Shown here one piece after another: positions 18,497 through 26,953 of a DNA stretch of 64,000 nt. Below the pieces are notes generated by a model, which worked only from the letters and a program-made list of their open reading frames with translations, did not search any database and was not told where the DNA came from. How positions within the stretch are numbered: the stretch's first letter is position 1; every line of letters begins with the position of its first letter. The stretch spans positions 1 through 64,000 of the forward strand of contig NZ_AMRG01000006.1 of assembly GCF_000299895.1 (NCBI RefSeq), given 5' to 3'. This stretch comes from Idiomarina xiamenensis 10-D-4 (lineage in GTDB: Bacteria; Pseudomonadota; Gammaproteobacteria; Enterobacterales; Alteromonadaceae). The translations under genes were made by a program, and so were the position numbers.

Positions 18497-19176
18497 GCGA
18501 CTGACTCCCAATGTCCACTAGCATGACCACTGATGACCTGTTCGTCCTGATGGCGGTCGTCCGGCTGTGACATTCGGTCAGACACCTTGCCTAACAAGAA
18601 GTGTCCATCGCACAGACGACCGGCCATGACTTGCGGCTGACTTTGGTAATAATCACCCCAACGCGCCACGCTATCGCCGGACAATGCATCGGCTGAGGCG
18701 TCAGCGAGGCGCTGCAGCGGTAGCTGTAAATGCTTAAGAAAGCGACGTAAAGGAGCGGTGGCAGTAAAGATCAACGCTTGCTTTTGTTGCTGCGTTAAAT
18801 AACACACGATAGCACTCACTAACGGTGCAAGGTCACGCGGACGCAAACAAGCCATGGAGCCGACTTCTGCCAATTGCTGTCGTTGTGCAACAATACCGTG
18901 TGCGGCTAGCGTATCTTGAATGGTGTTGGGCAAATAACATTCGCTGAACAACGGACGTTCATCGGCATATTGAATCGCGCAAGCAGCAATTAACTGACGT
19001 TGCTGATCTCTTACAACCAATATGCGCCGAGGTAATTCATGCAAACACGCGTTAAACTTCATCCAGTAACGCTGGCAAATAAATTGCTCGACCGATTGCC
19101 GTTCGGCATGATCAGGTTCAATGATGTGCGCGGTTAATGGCGCGTAGTTAGGAACAGTCAGTACTACGTTTGTCAT
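18490..19176 (-). CDS. Thermostable hemolysin (delta-VPH) family protein
   Basis: A 228-residue member of the T-hemolysin family named after Vibrio delta-VPH. Family marks are LFSECYLPNTIQDTL, LAEVGSMACL, ALIFTATAPLRRFLKHL and WGDYYQSQPQVMAG. It has no signal peptide. The pattern of an acid- and Glu-rich core followed by FTAT and the LR helix resembles GNAT-type acyltransferases and autoinducer synthases, so an enzymatic role in the operon is more likely than cell lysis; this is inference. The start at 19176 is preferred (AGAGG upstream); a GTG seven codons earlier is possible. It is the first gene of the seven-gene operon. Confidence 0.88.
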   Translation of the reverse strand: MTNVVLTVPNYAPLTAHIIEPDHAERQSVEQFICQRYWMKFNACLHELPRRILVVRDQQRQLIAACAIQYADERPLFSECYLPNTIQDTLAAHGIVAQRQQLAEVGSMACLRPRDLAPLVSAIVCYLTQQQKQALIFTATAPLRRFLKHLQLPLQRLADASADALSGDSVARWGDYYQSQPQVMAGRLCDGHFLLGKVSDRMSQPDDRHQDEQVISGHASGHWESVAC

Positions 19177-19211
19177 CAGGACGACCTCTTTGTCCACTCG
19201 ATGATGACAAT

Positions 19212-19252
19212 TTAAGGGGTAATACTTAAGGAAAGCTTAATAGTTTATTAAG
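19212..19252 (-). promoter_or_regulatory. Phased TTAA hexamers, likely regulator site of the seven-gene operon
   Basis: On the plus strand CTTAAG, CTTAAT and ATTAAG start at 19225, 19236 and 19247, exactly 11 bases apart, with TTTAAG at 19211. This fits the PmrA-type box of two TTAA hexamers spaced by five bases, plus a third in phase. It lies 36-76 bases ahead of the first start codon. The surrounding region is AT-rich, so chance TTAA words occur, but three in helical phase are notable. Confidence 0.55.
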
Positions 19253-19303
19253 GAATCAATATTGTGAATTCCATTAAAAGTTCCATAAAGGGTTAAAATT
19301 GAT

Positions 19304-19338
19304 TAAAAAACCCGCACTAAAAATTCAGCGCGGGCTTT
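19304..19338 (-). terminator. Terminator after the Bcr/CflA transporter gene
   Basis: On the minus strand AAAGCCCGCGCT pairs imperfectly with AGTGCGGGTTT around an AT-rich loop and is followed by six T. It is placed 38 bases beyond the transporter stop and upstream of the hemolysin-family operon. Confidence 0.82.
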
Positions 19339-19375
19339 AAGATTTTGATAAATCTGAATTTTAAATTAATGCGAG

Positions 19376-20575
19376 TTAAGCAATAGCCGGTTCCGGTTTA
19401 CGCATTAAACTGTAGCACAGCACCGCCACCAAACCACAACCACCAATAGCGAACAGCATGGCGTAATGATGCAGGTCACCTAAGTGATTGACCAACGCCG
19501 AGACAATACCTGCTATCAGAAACTGTAAGCTACCCGTTACCGCCGAGGCCGAGCCGGCTCGCTGCGCCTGCTCAGCTAACGCGCCAGCCATGGCATTTGG
19601 AAACACCAAACCTAAGTTAGCAATATATAAAAATAGCGGTACTAAGATGACCCAAAAACCCGCGTCCATTGCCGCTACCCATAACGCCAAAACAGAAATC
19701 AATGCCAACATCGGTAACGATACATTTAAAATTTTGCGTGGGCTGTAACGAGTCACTAACCAGCCATTAATTTGCGAAAAGCCAATAATACCCACCGCGT
19801 TGATACCAAATAGCCAGCTATAGTGTTCTGAACTGAGTTTAAAATATTCTAAAAATAGATTCGGCGAAGCGGTGATGTAAGCAAATAAACCCGCTTGCGC
19901 GATGCCGCCGGTTAACGAGAAGCGTAAAAAGCTGGGATCTTTCAGGATTTGCCAATAAGTTGGCAAGCTATTGCGCATGCGGACATCGTAGTTACGCGCT
20001 CGCGTCTCTGGTAAGACAAAGTGCACGGTTGCTAAACAACCCACGCCAAGCACCGCCACCACCACAAAGATGCCCTGCCAACCCAATACTGCGGCAACGT
20101 AAGCACCTAACAATGGCGCCAAAATGGGTGCCACACCCATGACTAAGATCAAAAACGAAAATACCCGCGCCGAGGCCTGCGGACTATACAGGTCACGCAC
20201 CATAGCCCGGGCGATAACAATCCCGGCGCAAGCGCCTAATGCTTGTAAAAAGCGCAGCACGATCAACACCGTTAAGTTGGGTGCGTAAGCACAAGCTATC
20301 GAGGTAATGATGTAGACCACTAAACCTAAATACAGCGGCGGCTTACGACCAAATTTATCGGTTGCCGTGCCATACAGTAACTGGCCAATAAATAAACCAA
20401 AAAAGAATGCCGTTAAAGACAACTCGACCTGCTGTGTCTGTGCTTGGTAACTGGCAGCAATGGCATCAAATACCGGCAGATACATGTCGATCGACAACGG
20501 CGCAAAAGCCGTCAATAGCGCTAAAATAATGACGGTTAAATCAAACCGTGCGGTATCCGATACGCTATGCTTCAT
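19376..20575 (-). CDS. Bcr/CflA family multidrug efflux MFS transporter
   Basis: A 399-residue, 12-helix major facilitator of the Bcr/CflA drug:proton antiporter family. The N-terminus LLTAFAPLSIDMYLPVFD is diagnostic of this group. Motif A (GTATDKFGRKPPL) follows helix 2, and LGACAGIVIARAMVRDLY marks helix 4. The family exports chloramphenicol, bicyclomycin, florfenicol, sulfonamides or dipeptides; the substrate here is not predictable. It is transcribed alone and ends in a terminator. The 292 bases upstream, shared with the divergent 20868 gene, hold an AT-rich promoter-like stretch without a clear operator. Confidence 0.94.
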   Translation of the reverse strand: MKHSVSDTARFDLTVIILALLTAFAPLSIDMYLPVFDAIAASYQAQTQQVELSLTAFFFGLFIGQLLYGTATDKFGRKPPLYLGLVVYIITSIACAYAPNLTVLIVLRFLQALGACAGIVIARAMVRDLYSPQASARVFSFLILVMGVAPILAPLLGAYVAAVLGWQGIFVVVAVLGVGCLATVHFVLPETRARNYDVRMRNSLPTYWQILKDPSFLRFSLTGGIAQAGLFAYITASPNLFLEYFKLSSEHYSWLFGINAVGIIGFSQINGWLVTRYSPRKILNVSLPMLALISVLALWVAAMDAGFWVILVPLFLYIANLGLVFPNAMAGALAEQAQRAGSASAVTGSLQFLIAGIVSALVNHLGDLHHYAMLFAIGGCGLVAVLCYSLMRKPEPAIA

Positions 20576-20867
20576 GCCGACTCCTTATGCTGAACAACAA
20601 GCTTGCCGCCCACCGAACTAAAAGCTCGGTAGCCAACGCTAAATAAATTGAGGTAGACCGCTTATTGTACGCTAAAACCTGAACAACAGCAATTAGTTAG
20701 CAAGATAACTAAATTAAATAAGCTATTCAATTTTGCTATAGCCATCTAAACATCTTTAATGCTATATTCAGTTTTGCCGCCGATTTAATCAGCAACTTGC
20801 GGGCGGGATACAAATACGGCTAAAGCGCGCATTCCGCGCGCGAACGACAATCATCAAGGAGTTCGCC

Positions 20868-21362
20868 ATGCTACAACTGGTCAAAACCGATTTACTACAC
20901 TTACAAAAGTTGCAACAACAGGGTTATTCACTGCAACAACGCTTACAACGTTGGGCAGTCAATGAGCCCCTGCCACAGACCGTGGCACAACAATGTTGTC
21001 AGTGCCAACAACCCCATCAGGCCCGCCAACATCGGGTGGTTCGCAGTGCGCCGGGACGTTTTGTACTACAGCCGAGCGCACAACAGTGGCCGCGGCCGTT
21101 GCCAGATGATCTTATCGAACTGAGTTTTTGTGATGGCTGGTTCTATTTGTCGCTGTCGAGTCCATTGCGACAAATCTTTGAATACTTAGAGGCCGACCAA
21201 CTGCCATGGTTATGCCCACGCTGTGCCGGTTATCAGGGCGCCAGCAACCGCTATGCACCGCAAGCGACGTTATTACACGATAATGGTCGCCTGGGCTTTG
21301 CTTCTTATTTAGTTGAATACTTAAAGCAAAGCGACGACGCACGGTTAACCGCTGCCGGTTAA
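20868..21362 (+). CDS. Hypothetical protein with two CxxC-type motifs
   Basis: A 164-residue protein I do not recognise. It has a strong ribosome site (AAGGAG 6 bases upstream). The N-terminal third is Gln/Leu-rich. Two cysteine pairs are separated by about 70 residues, CCQCQQPH near 43 and CPRC near 136, resembling a split zinc ribbon. Between them is a patch FCDGWFYLSLSSPLRQIFEYLEA that could be the hydrophobic core. No signal peptide or membrane helix is seen. It is divergent from the Bcr/CflA pump and convergent with the 5'-nucleotidase. A zinc-binding cytosolic role is possible but unproven. Confidence 0.7.
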   Translation: MLQLVKTDLLHLQKLQQQGYSLQQRLQRWAVNEPLPQTVAQQCCQCQQPHQARQHRVVRSAPGRFVLQPSAQQWPRPLPDDLIELSFCDGWFYLSLSSPLRQIFEYLEADQLPWLCPRCAGYQGASNRYAPQATLLHDNGRLGFASYLVEYLKQSDDARLTAAG

Positions 21363-21375
21363 CCCGCCGTCACCG

Positions 21376-23164
21376 CTATTGGCTTTGATAATGCTGGGTG
21401 CTGTACTGCTTCGGCCGCAGCAATGTTTGTTCGGCCTGCGCATAGTCGATCATCGACTGTGCGTAGTCGATGCCGGTGTTTTCTGCGCGTCCGGTGTTTT
21501 TCAATTTGCCTAACATTTGCCAACCATCTTGACCGCTAGCGATAAAGCTATTGGTCACCATGCTATAACGCTGACGCGCACGCATTGGCGCCCAAGCCAA
21601 GGCATCTTGGTCCCACACCTGAATATTGCTAACACGGTCACCATCGGCGGCCGCCCTGAATATTAGCCCCATGCGGATAAGCGCCAGGCGAACCATTAGC
21701 AGCCACGGCATAGCTCAATGCTTCCTCCATCGCCTGCTTAAACTCGGCCCCACTAATATCAATACGATATAAGGTGTTGGCAAAAGGTAAAAGTCGGTAC
21801 GCATCCGCCACGGTAAACTCACCCGCGGCAATGTCGCTGCGTACACCGCCGCCGTTTTGAATAGCGAAGTCGGCATCGGGCACCGCCGCCATAAAGGCTT
21901 CGGCAACCACCCGGTGTGCATCAGAAAAGCGTGGTTGTCCACAACCAGCAGCGGCGGCATTCTCTAAGCTTTTACGACAAATGCGCTGCGGCACCTCAGC
22001 TATTACCCGATTAGCCATCTGCTGCACCTGCTCGGTTAATTGCTGCAGCGCTTGTTGTGCCTCGGCATCTGGCTTAACTTGGCTAAATAGGCCGCTGGCT
22101 AGTAATTTATCAAATACCCGTTGCTGGGTAACGGCATCGACCGCTTGCCCATTTTGCGATAGCTGCTCACCGAGCATAAAGGTCGGTTTACCCTCACAAC
22201 TGGCAATCTGGTCTCCGACAAAATTCAGTTTTAGTTCACCCACTACCTGCGCGTATTGATAGGCTTGTACTACACACACTAATTCACCATCGGCGTTACG
22301 CAAGCGTACCGGGTAATCATCAGCCGCCGACAGACCAAACTCATCATAAGCACCGAGTAAGGTATGTGAATCACCGCCAACGATGGCATCTACCGCCGGT
22401 AACTCAGCCGCTAGTGCCAAGTCATTGGTATAACCGTAATGCGTCAGCAAAATGATTTTACCCACCTGTTGTTGCTGCAATTCAGCAATGTAGCGTTTAG
22501 CCGTTGCCACTTCGTCGGCAAACTCGGTAGTCGGGTCGGGTTGTGACGAGTGCTTGGTCTTTTTGGCAATGGTCAAGCCGATAATGCCTACCGACTCGCC
22601 ATCGATCTGCTTAATGATATAAGGCCGGAAACTATCCCAAGGCTGCTTGGGAGTCAGTACCGACTCACCCACTTGCGGTTTGATATTAGCGCCTAAAATC
22701 GGTGTTTGGCAGGCGTCCTGATGTAACTCATCGATAAACTGTTTTAAACCAGCATCGCCATCGTCAAACTCGTGGTTACCGATGGTGAAAGCGTCAAAGC
22801 AAATGCGATTCATCATCTTGGCGTCGGCCGCACTGCCATACAGGGTATAATACAGACTACCGGTAATGGCATCACCGGCGTGCAGCTTTAACGCCTGTGG
22901 CTGCGCCGCAGCACGCGCTTTAAACTGGCTGATGACACGCGCAAAGCCACCACTTTCAACGGTATAAGTTTGATCATCAACTTGCACCGCCAGCGCCTGC
23001 TCTGCAGCCAGATGGGAATGGTGGTCATTAATATGCAAAATCGTCAGCGTAAAATCATTGCCCGCCGCTGGCGCCGACATCGACGCATGCTGACTGCATG
23101 CGCTCAGCGTTAAGCTGCTGGCGAGCAAGAGTGGTAATGCCACTGTACGAATTTTGCTGTGCAT
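21376..23164 (-). pseudogene. 5'-nucleotidase/UDP-sugar hydrolase lipoprotein, frame broken near the C-terminus
   Basis: A periplasmic metallophosphatase with a C-terminal nucleotidase domain, the UshA/NadN/NutA type that dephosphorylates nucleotides or NAD. It has a lipobox (LSAC, Cys23), metal-site motifs ILHINDHHSH, GNHEFDDG and ILLTHYG with GGDSH, and the C-terminal NGGGVRSDIAAG. The main frame (23164-21638) runs off after GAYPHGANIQ into a stop. The conserved GDRVSNIQV...YSMVTNSFIASGQDGW continues in another frame down to 21376. The switch is near 21655. Relatives carry a few more residues there, so a deletion of about 14 bases is as likely as a single-base error. A complete product would be about 600 residues. 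Confidence 0.88.
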
Positions 23165-23177
23165 CGTCGTTACACCC

Positions 23178-24122
23178 TTATTTTAACAAACCAATTTCAC
23201 GTAACCGCTGCATTAAATATGCATCGGCGGTGATCGCCTCATGTTGCTTGGGGTTGTCGGCGCTAACACAGCTGGCTAACGGATCGATAACCACATCCGG
23301 ATTAAAATGCAAAAAGAATGGAATCGAGTAACGTGACTGACTTGAGAACGGCGCAGGTGGGTTAACCACACGATGAGTGGTCGACGGCAGTACGCCATTG
23401 GTCAGTCGTTGCAGCATATCGCCGACATTACAAATGATAGCCCCCTCAATAATCGTCACCGGCACCCAACTTCCATCTTTTGCCAACACTTCTAAGCCGG
23501 GTTCACGCGAACCAATCAGCAAAGTCAGCACGTTAATATCTTCGTGCGCACCGGCGCGCACCGAAGGCGTGCCCTCGTCAACAATCGGTGGATAATGCAA
23601 CGGACGTAAAATCGAGTTACCCAAATTAACTTTGTCGTTAAAATAATCACGTGGCTGCTTTAGATAGACCGCAATGGCTTCTAATACCCGCTGCCCCAGC
23701 GCATCTAGAGTTTTATACAGCGCCAGCATTTGAGTTTTAAAAGCAGGCATTTCGGTGGGCCAAATATTCGGCAACAACTGCGGGTAAGGTGGCTCACCGA
23801 CAACTTCCCGACCGACGTGCCAAAACTCTTTTAAATCGACATGCTTGGCGTCTTTGGCTATCTCGGTGCCAAACGGCGTGTAACCGCGAGCGCCGCCCTG
23901 ACCGCTTTGGTGATATTGTTTTTTGGTGGCTTCAGGTAAAGCAAACAACTCACGACAGCTATCTAATGCAGCATGAATCTGCTCGCTATCCACACCGTGC
24001 TGCGTCAACGCAATAAAGCCATATTGCTCGTAACCCTGACCGACGTCTTGCACAAAGGCGTCAAAATTGTCGTGATAGCGGCTCATATCAACGTGCGGGA
24101 TAACGTGCGGAGTAGATTTCAT
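23178..24122 (-). CDS. Isopenicillin N synthase-like 2-oxoglutarate/Fe(II) oxygenase
   Basis: A 314-residue non-heme iron oxygenase. The N-terminal DIOX_N part includes YGFIALTQHGV. The core has the facial triad His-x-Asp in AHEDINVLTLL and the distal His in TTHRVVNPP, followed by the 2-oxoglutarate contact RYSIPFFLH. All ligands are present, so it is expected to be active. Substrates of bacterial members outside antibiotic clusters are mostly unknown. The start at 24122 is chosen because GGAAG lies 8 bases upstream; a TTG five codons earlier is open. It may share a transcript with the 5'-nucleotidase, 13 bases downstream. Confidence 0.92.
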   Translation of the reverse strand: MKSTPHVIPHVDMSRYHDNFDAFVQDVGQGYEQYGFIALTQHGVDSEQIHAALDSCRELFALPEATKKQYHQSGQGGARGYTPFGTEIAKDAKHVDLKEFWHVGREVVGEPPYPQLLPNIWPTEMPAFKTQMLALYKTLDALGQRVLEAIAVYLKQPRDYFNDKVNLGNSILRPLHYPPIVDEGTPSVRAGAHEDINVLTLLIGSREPGLEVLAKDGSWVPVTIIEGAIICNVGDMLQRLTNGVLPSTTHRVVNPPAPFSSQSRYSIPFFLHFNPDVVIDPLASCVSADNPKQHEAITADAYLMQRLREIGLLK

Positions 24123-24405
24123 CAGCTTGACTTCCAAAAATAAGATTAAGCGAAAATGTCGCTAAAAAATCTCGCTCAATCAGGTTCAGCGAGTTGTGCG
24201 GCGCCTATGCTAAAAATTTAAGCACAAAAGCACAAGTTTTTCTGTGTTGACCGTTGCCTGACGCTGATCTGGCGCAAGCCGTGACACCGCTAAACCAGCC
24301 GAGCAGGAATAGCCACACAGGGTAAAGTTCTGGTAAAGGCGCGAACGTTAAGACCGGAGCCCGGCTCTAATCCGCTGACATTAATCAACTGATAAAGGAT
24401 GTTGT

Positions 24406-24975
24406 ATGCAAAAGTCAGTCTGGATTTTATCGACCTTAATGAGCGGCGTGTTGTTATCGCCTTTAGCGTCGGCGCAAAACGCCGATCCATTGCCTAACTA
24501 CACCTACGCGGGTCTTGCCATCGAAGACAACGACGACTTCCGCGATGCCGATACCGGTTTCAAAATTGACGGTAGTTACGAGCTGCAACAGCAATACTTC
24601 GTCTCTGGTTACTACCGTAACTTAGATAGCGACGGTATCGATTCGAACAGCGACTACGACAGCTTTAACGTAACCGGTGGCCGCTACTTTGTTTTACAAA
24701 ATGGCTTCGTGGTTGATGCCGGCGTACGTTTAGGTCACGTCGACTACGGCGATAGCACGAATTTTTGGGGTGCCGAAGCCAACGTGCGTAAGCGTCTAGG
24801 TATGTTCGAAGTTTACGGCGGTGCCTCTTGGGTAGACTACACCAGCGCGGGTAGCGACACCCAGTATAAGTTAGGTGGTCGCGCCTTTGTCACACCAGCT
24901 TTAGCGTTTGGCGTGGAAGCCAACGACAGCGAGTTTGGCGACGCCTTAGCGCTAACCGCTCAGTACAATTGGTAA
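24406..24975 (+). CDS. Small outer membrane beta-barrel protein
   Basis: A 189-residue protein with a signal peptide (1-23, cleaved after ASA) and alternating strands rich in Tyr, Gly and Asp, ending in a C-terminal aromatic residue (QYNW). This is the pattern of an 8-stranded outer membrane porin-like barrel. The segment YTYAGLAIEDNDDF begins the first strand. Hypothetical Alteromonadales proteins of this type are common, and the function is unknown. AAAGGATG provides the ribosome site, and a strong terminator follows directly, so it is monocistronic. Confidence 0.8.
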   Translation: MQKSVWILSTLMSGVLLSPLASAQNADPLPNYTYAGLAIEDNDDFRDADTGFKIDGSYELQQQYFVSGYYRNLDSDGIDSNSDYDSFNVTGGRYFVLQNGFVVDAGVRLGHVDYGDSTNFWGAEANVRKRLGMFEVYGGASWVDYTSAGSDTQYKLGGRAFVTPALAFGVEANDSEFGDALALTAQYNW

Positions 24976-24992
24976 TCGACGTACTGTCGAAC

Positions 24993-25020
24993 AAGGCCGT
25001 CATGGATGACGGCCTTTTTT
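24993..25020 (+). terminator. Rho-independent terminator after the small barrel protein
   Basis: AAGGCCGTCAT pairs with ATGACGGCCTT around GG, followed by six T. It lies 17 bases after the stop codon. Confidence 0.93.
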
Positions 25021-25173
25021 GTGCGCCTTTGTCATTGTCGTTGGACATCGTTAGCAGCCGCGTTGGCGTGCAGCGGTGCGCATAAGATATTGCTAAACTG
25101 TCTGTCGCTAACGCTGTTGCAACGTTGTCAGAACGGTTATGCTATTCAGGAACTTGTCGAATGAGTGCCGTTT

Positions 25174-26331
25174 ATGCCTAAGCTTGATTTTCTGACGCTA
25201 TACAAAGACCTGATTGCCATTCCTTCGGTGTCTTGTATAGAGCCCGGCTGGGACACCAGCAACTTAGCAGTGGTTGAGAAGTTAGCACAATGCCTACAAC
25301 AACTCGGTTTTAGCATTGAGTTACAAGAGCTCAACGCGCAGCGTGGTAAATATAACCTGTTGGCGACCTATTTGCCGGCGAATCAGCAAACACAAGGCGG
25401 TTTGCTGTTAGCTGGACATACCGATACGGTGCCGTGGGACGAAGGCCGCTGGCAACGTGATCCATTTAAGTTAACCGAGGCCGACAACAAGTTGTACGGC
25501 TTGGGCAGTGCCGATATGAAGGGCTTTTTTGCCTTTGTTATTGAGGCCATTCAACAATTCGATTTAAGCCAATTACAAAAACCACTGCGTATTTTAGCAA
25601 CCGCTGACGAAGAAACGACCATGGCAGGCGCTCGCGAGCTCAATCGTTTTTCCGACTTAAAGCCCGATTACGCTATCATTGGCGAACCCACCTCAATGTG
25701 TCCCGTGCACATGCATAAAGGTCATGCCACCGAAGCGATTCGGGTAGTGGGTAAAAGTGGTCATAGCTCTAATCCAGCCGCTGGTGTCAATGCGATCGAG
25801 GTGATGCATGCTGCTATTAGCGAATTGATGACACTGCAACAGCAATTGCAACAACGCTACCAAGACGACCATTTCGAAGTGCCCTACCCGACGCTCAATT
25901 TTGGCAATATTCACGGTGGTGATGCGGCTAATCGTATCTGCGCCTGTTGTGAGATGCACATCGATATTCGACCACTGCCGGGGATGGCCATGGACGACCT
26001 GTATGGCTTACTTGAACAGCGCTTAACCGCAGTTAACCAGCGCTACCCCAACGCCGTCAGTTTGCACCATTTACACCCCGCTATACCAGGGTATGCCTGT
26101 CAGGCCGATAGTCCGCTGCTAAGCGTCGCCGAGAGCATCAGCGGAGCACCGCCACAACCGGCAAATTACTGTACCGAAGCACCATTTGTGCAAGCGCTGG
26201 GCTGTCATACCATTGTTATGGGACCCGGTTCGATTGCGCAGGCGCATCAACCCGACGAATTTATTCGTTTGGACGAGATCCAGCCAAGCTTAGATAAGCT
26301 CGGCCGCATTATCGGTCAGTTATGTTTTTAA
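25174..26331 (+). CDS. argE: Acetylornithine deacetylase
   Basis: ArgE removes acetyl from N-acetylornithine in arginine synthesis. The 385-residue M20-family metallohydrolase shows [14 protein letters not shown] (zinc His and Asp), [11 protein letters not shown] (bridging Asp), [10 protein letters not shown] (catalytic and zinc Glu), IGEPTSM and the dimerisation domain with HMHKGHA and [19 protein letters not shown]. The Gly-His-Ser in that domain is typical. GTG at 25165 and ATG at 25174 are both open; I prefer ATG with GAGTG upstream. No arginine-operon partner or clear ArgR box is adjacent. It converges with rnhB with a 12-base overlap. Confidence 0.93.
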   Translation: MPKLDFLTLYKDLIAIPSVSCIEPGWDTSNLAVVEKLAQCLQQLGFSIELQELNAQRGKYNLLATYLPANQQTQGGLLLAGHTDTVPWDEGRWQRDPFKLTEADNKLYGLGSADMKGFFAFVIEAIQQFDLSQLQKPLRILATADEETTMAGARELNRFSDLKPDYAIIGEPTSMCPVHMHKGHATEAIRVVGKSGHSSNPAAGVNAIEVMHAAISELMTLQQQLQQRYQDDHFEVPYPTLNFGNIHGGDAANRICACCEMHIDIRPLPGMAMDDLYGLLEQRLTAVNQRYPNAVSLHHLHPAIPGYACQADSPLLSVAESISGAPPQPANYCTEAPFVQALGCHTIVMGPGSIAQAHQPDEFIRLDEIQPSLDKLGRIIGQLCF

Positions 26332-26883
26332 AGCCCGTTTCACCGGCGCAAAGCTGCGTCGGTGTATTGGACACGGGCCGTGATTAGCTAGCAAGGCTAA
26401 GTGCGCCGCCGTGGGGTAGGCTTTATGGCGGGCAAAATCGTATTCAGGGTACTGTTGGTGCCAAGCCAACATTTGCCGATCACGCTCGACTTTTGCCAAA
26501 ATTGAAGCGGCGCCAATACAATCTTCCAATAAATCACCTTTCACTATCGCTTGCGCCGCGATACCAAAATCTGGCGCGCGGTTACCATCAACCAGCACTT
26601 TGTCGGGTTTTATCGGCAACCCCGCGACGGCGCGCTGCATCGCTAACATCGACGCTTGTAAGATATTGATGCGATCGATTTCATCGGCGTCGCATTGGGC
26701 AATCGCCCAGGCTAACGCGTTGGCTTTAATCGCTTCACTCAGGCTCGCACGTTTTTTCTCTGACAATTTTTTTGAGTCGGTGATGCCAGCAATCGGTTTG
26801 TTGGGATCTAAAATGACCGCCGCAGCCACCACAGGCCCAGCGATAGGACCACGTCCAGCTTCGTCGGTACCGCAAATTAACAT
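26320..26883 (-). CDS. rnhB: Ribonuclease HII
   Basis: RNase HII cleaves RNA in RNA/DNA hybrids and at single misincorporated ribonucleotides. The 187-residue product has the D-E pair in [29 protein letters not shown] and the late catalytic Asp in [12 protein letters not shown]. The start at 26883 matches the family N-terminus; GAGGG lies 11 bases upstream. In many gammaproteobacteria rnhB lies beside dnaE. Here it is 21 kb away from dnaE and convergent with argE. Confidence 0.95.
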   Translation of the reverse strand: MLICGTDEAGRGPIAGPVVAAAVILDPNKPIAGITDSKKLSEKKRASLSEAIKANALAWAIAQCDADEIDRINILQASMLAMQRAVAGLPIKPDKVLVDGNRAPDFGIAAQAIVKGDLLEDCIGAASILAKVERDRQMLAWHQQYPEYDFARHKAYPTAAHLALLANHGPCPIHRRSFAPVKRALKT

Positions 26884-26953
26884 ACTTTTGTCGCCCTCTG
26901 TTTTATTCGATAAGATACAAGCTGTTAACATGATAATAAAGTGAGCATGCTAA

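Noticed and set aside
24200-24230. Imperfect dyad TGCT...AGCA upstream of the small barrel gene
   Set aside because: The arms are only four reliable bases and the centre is A/T-rich; it is not above chance.
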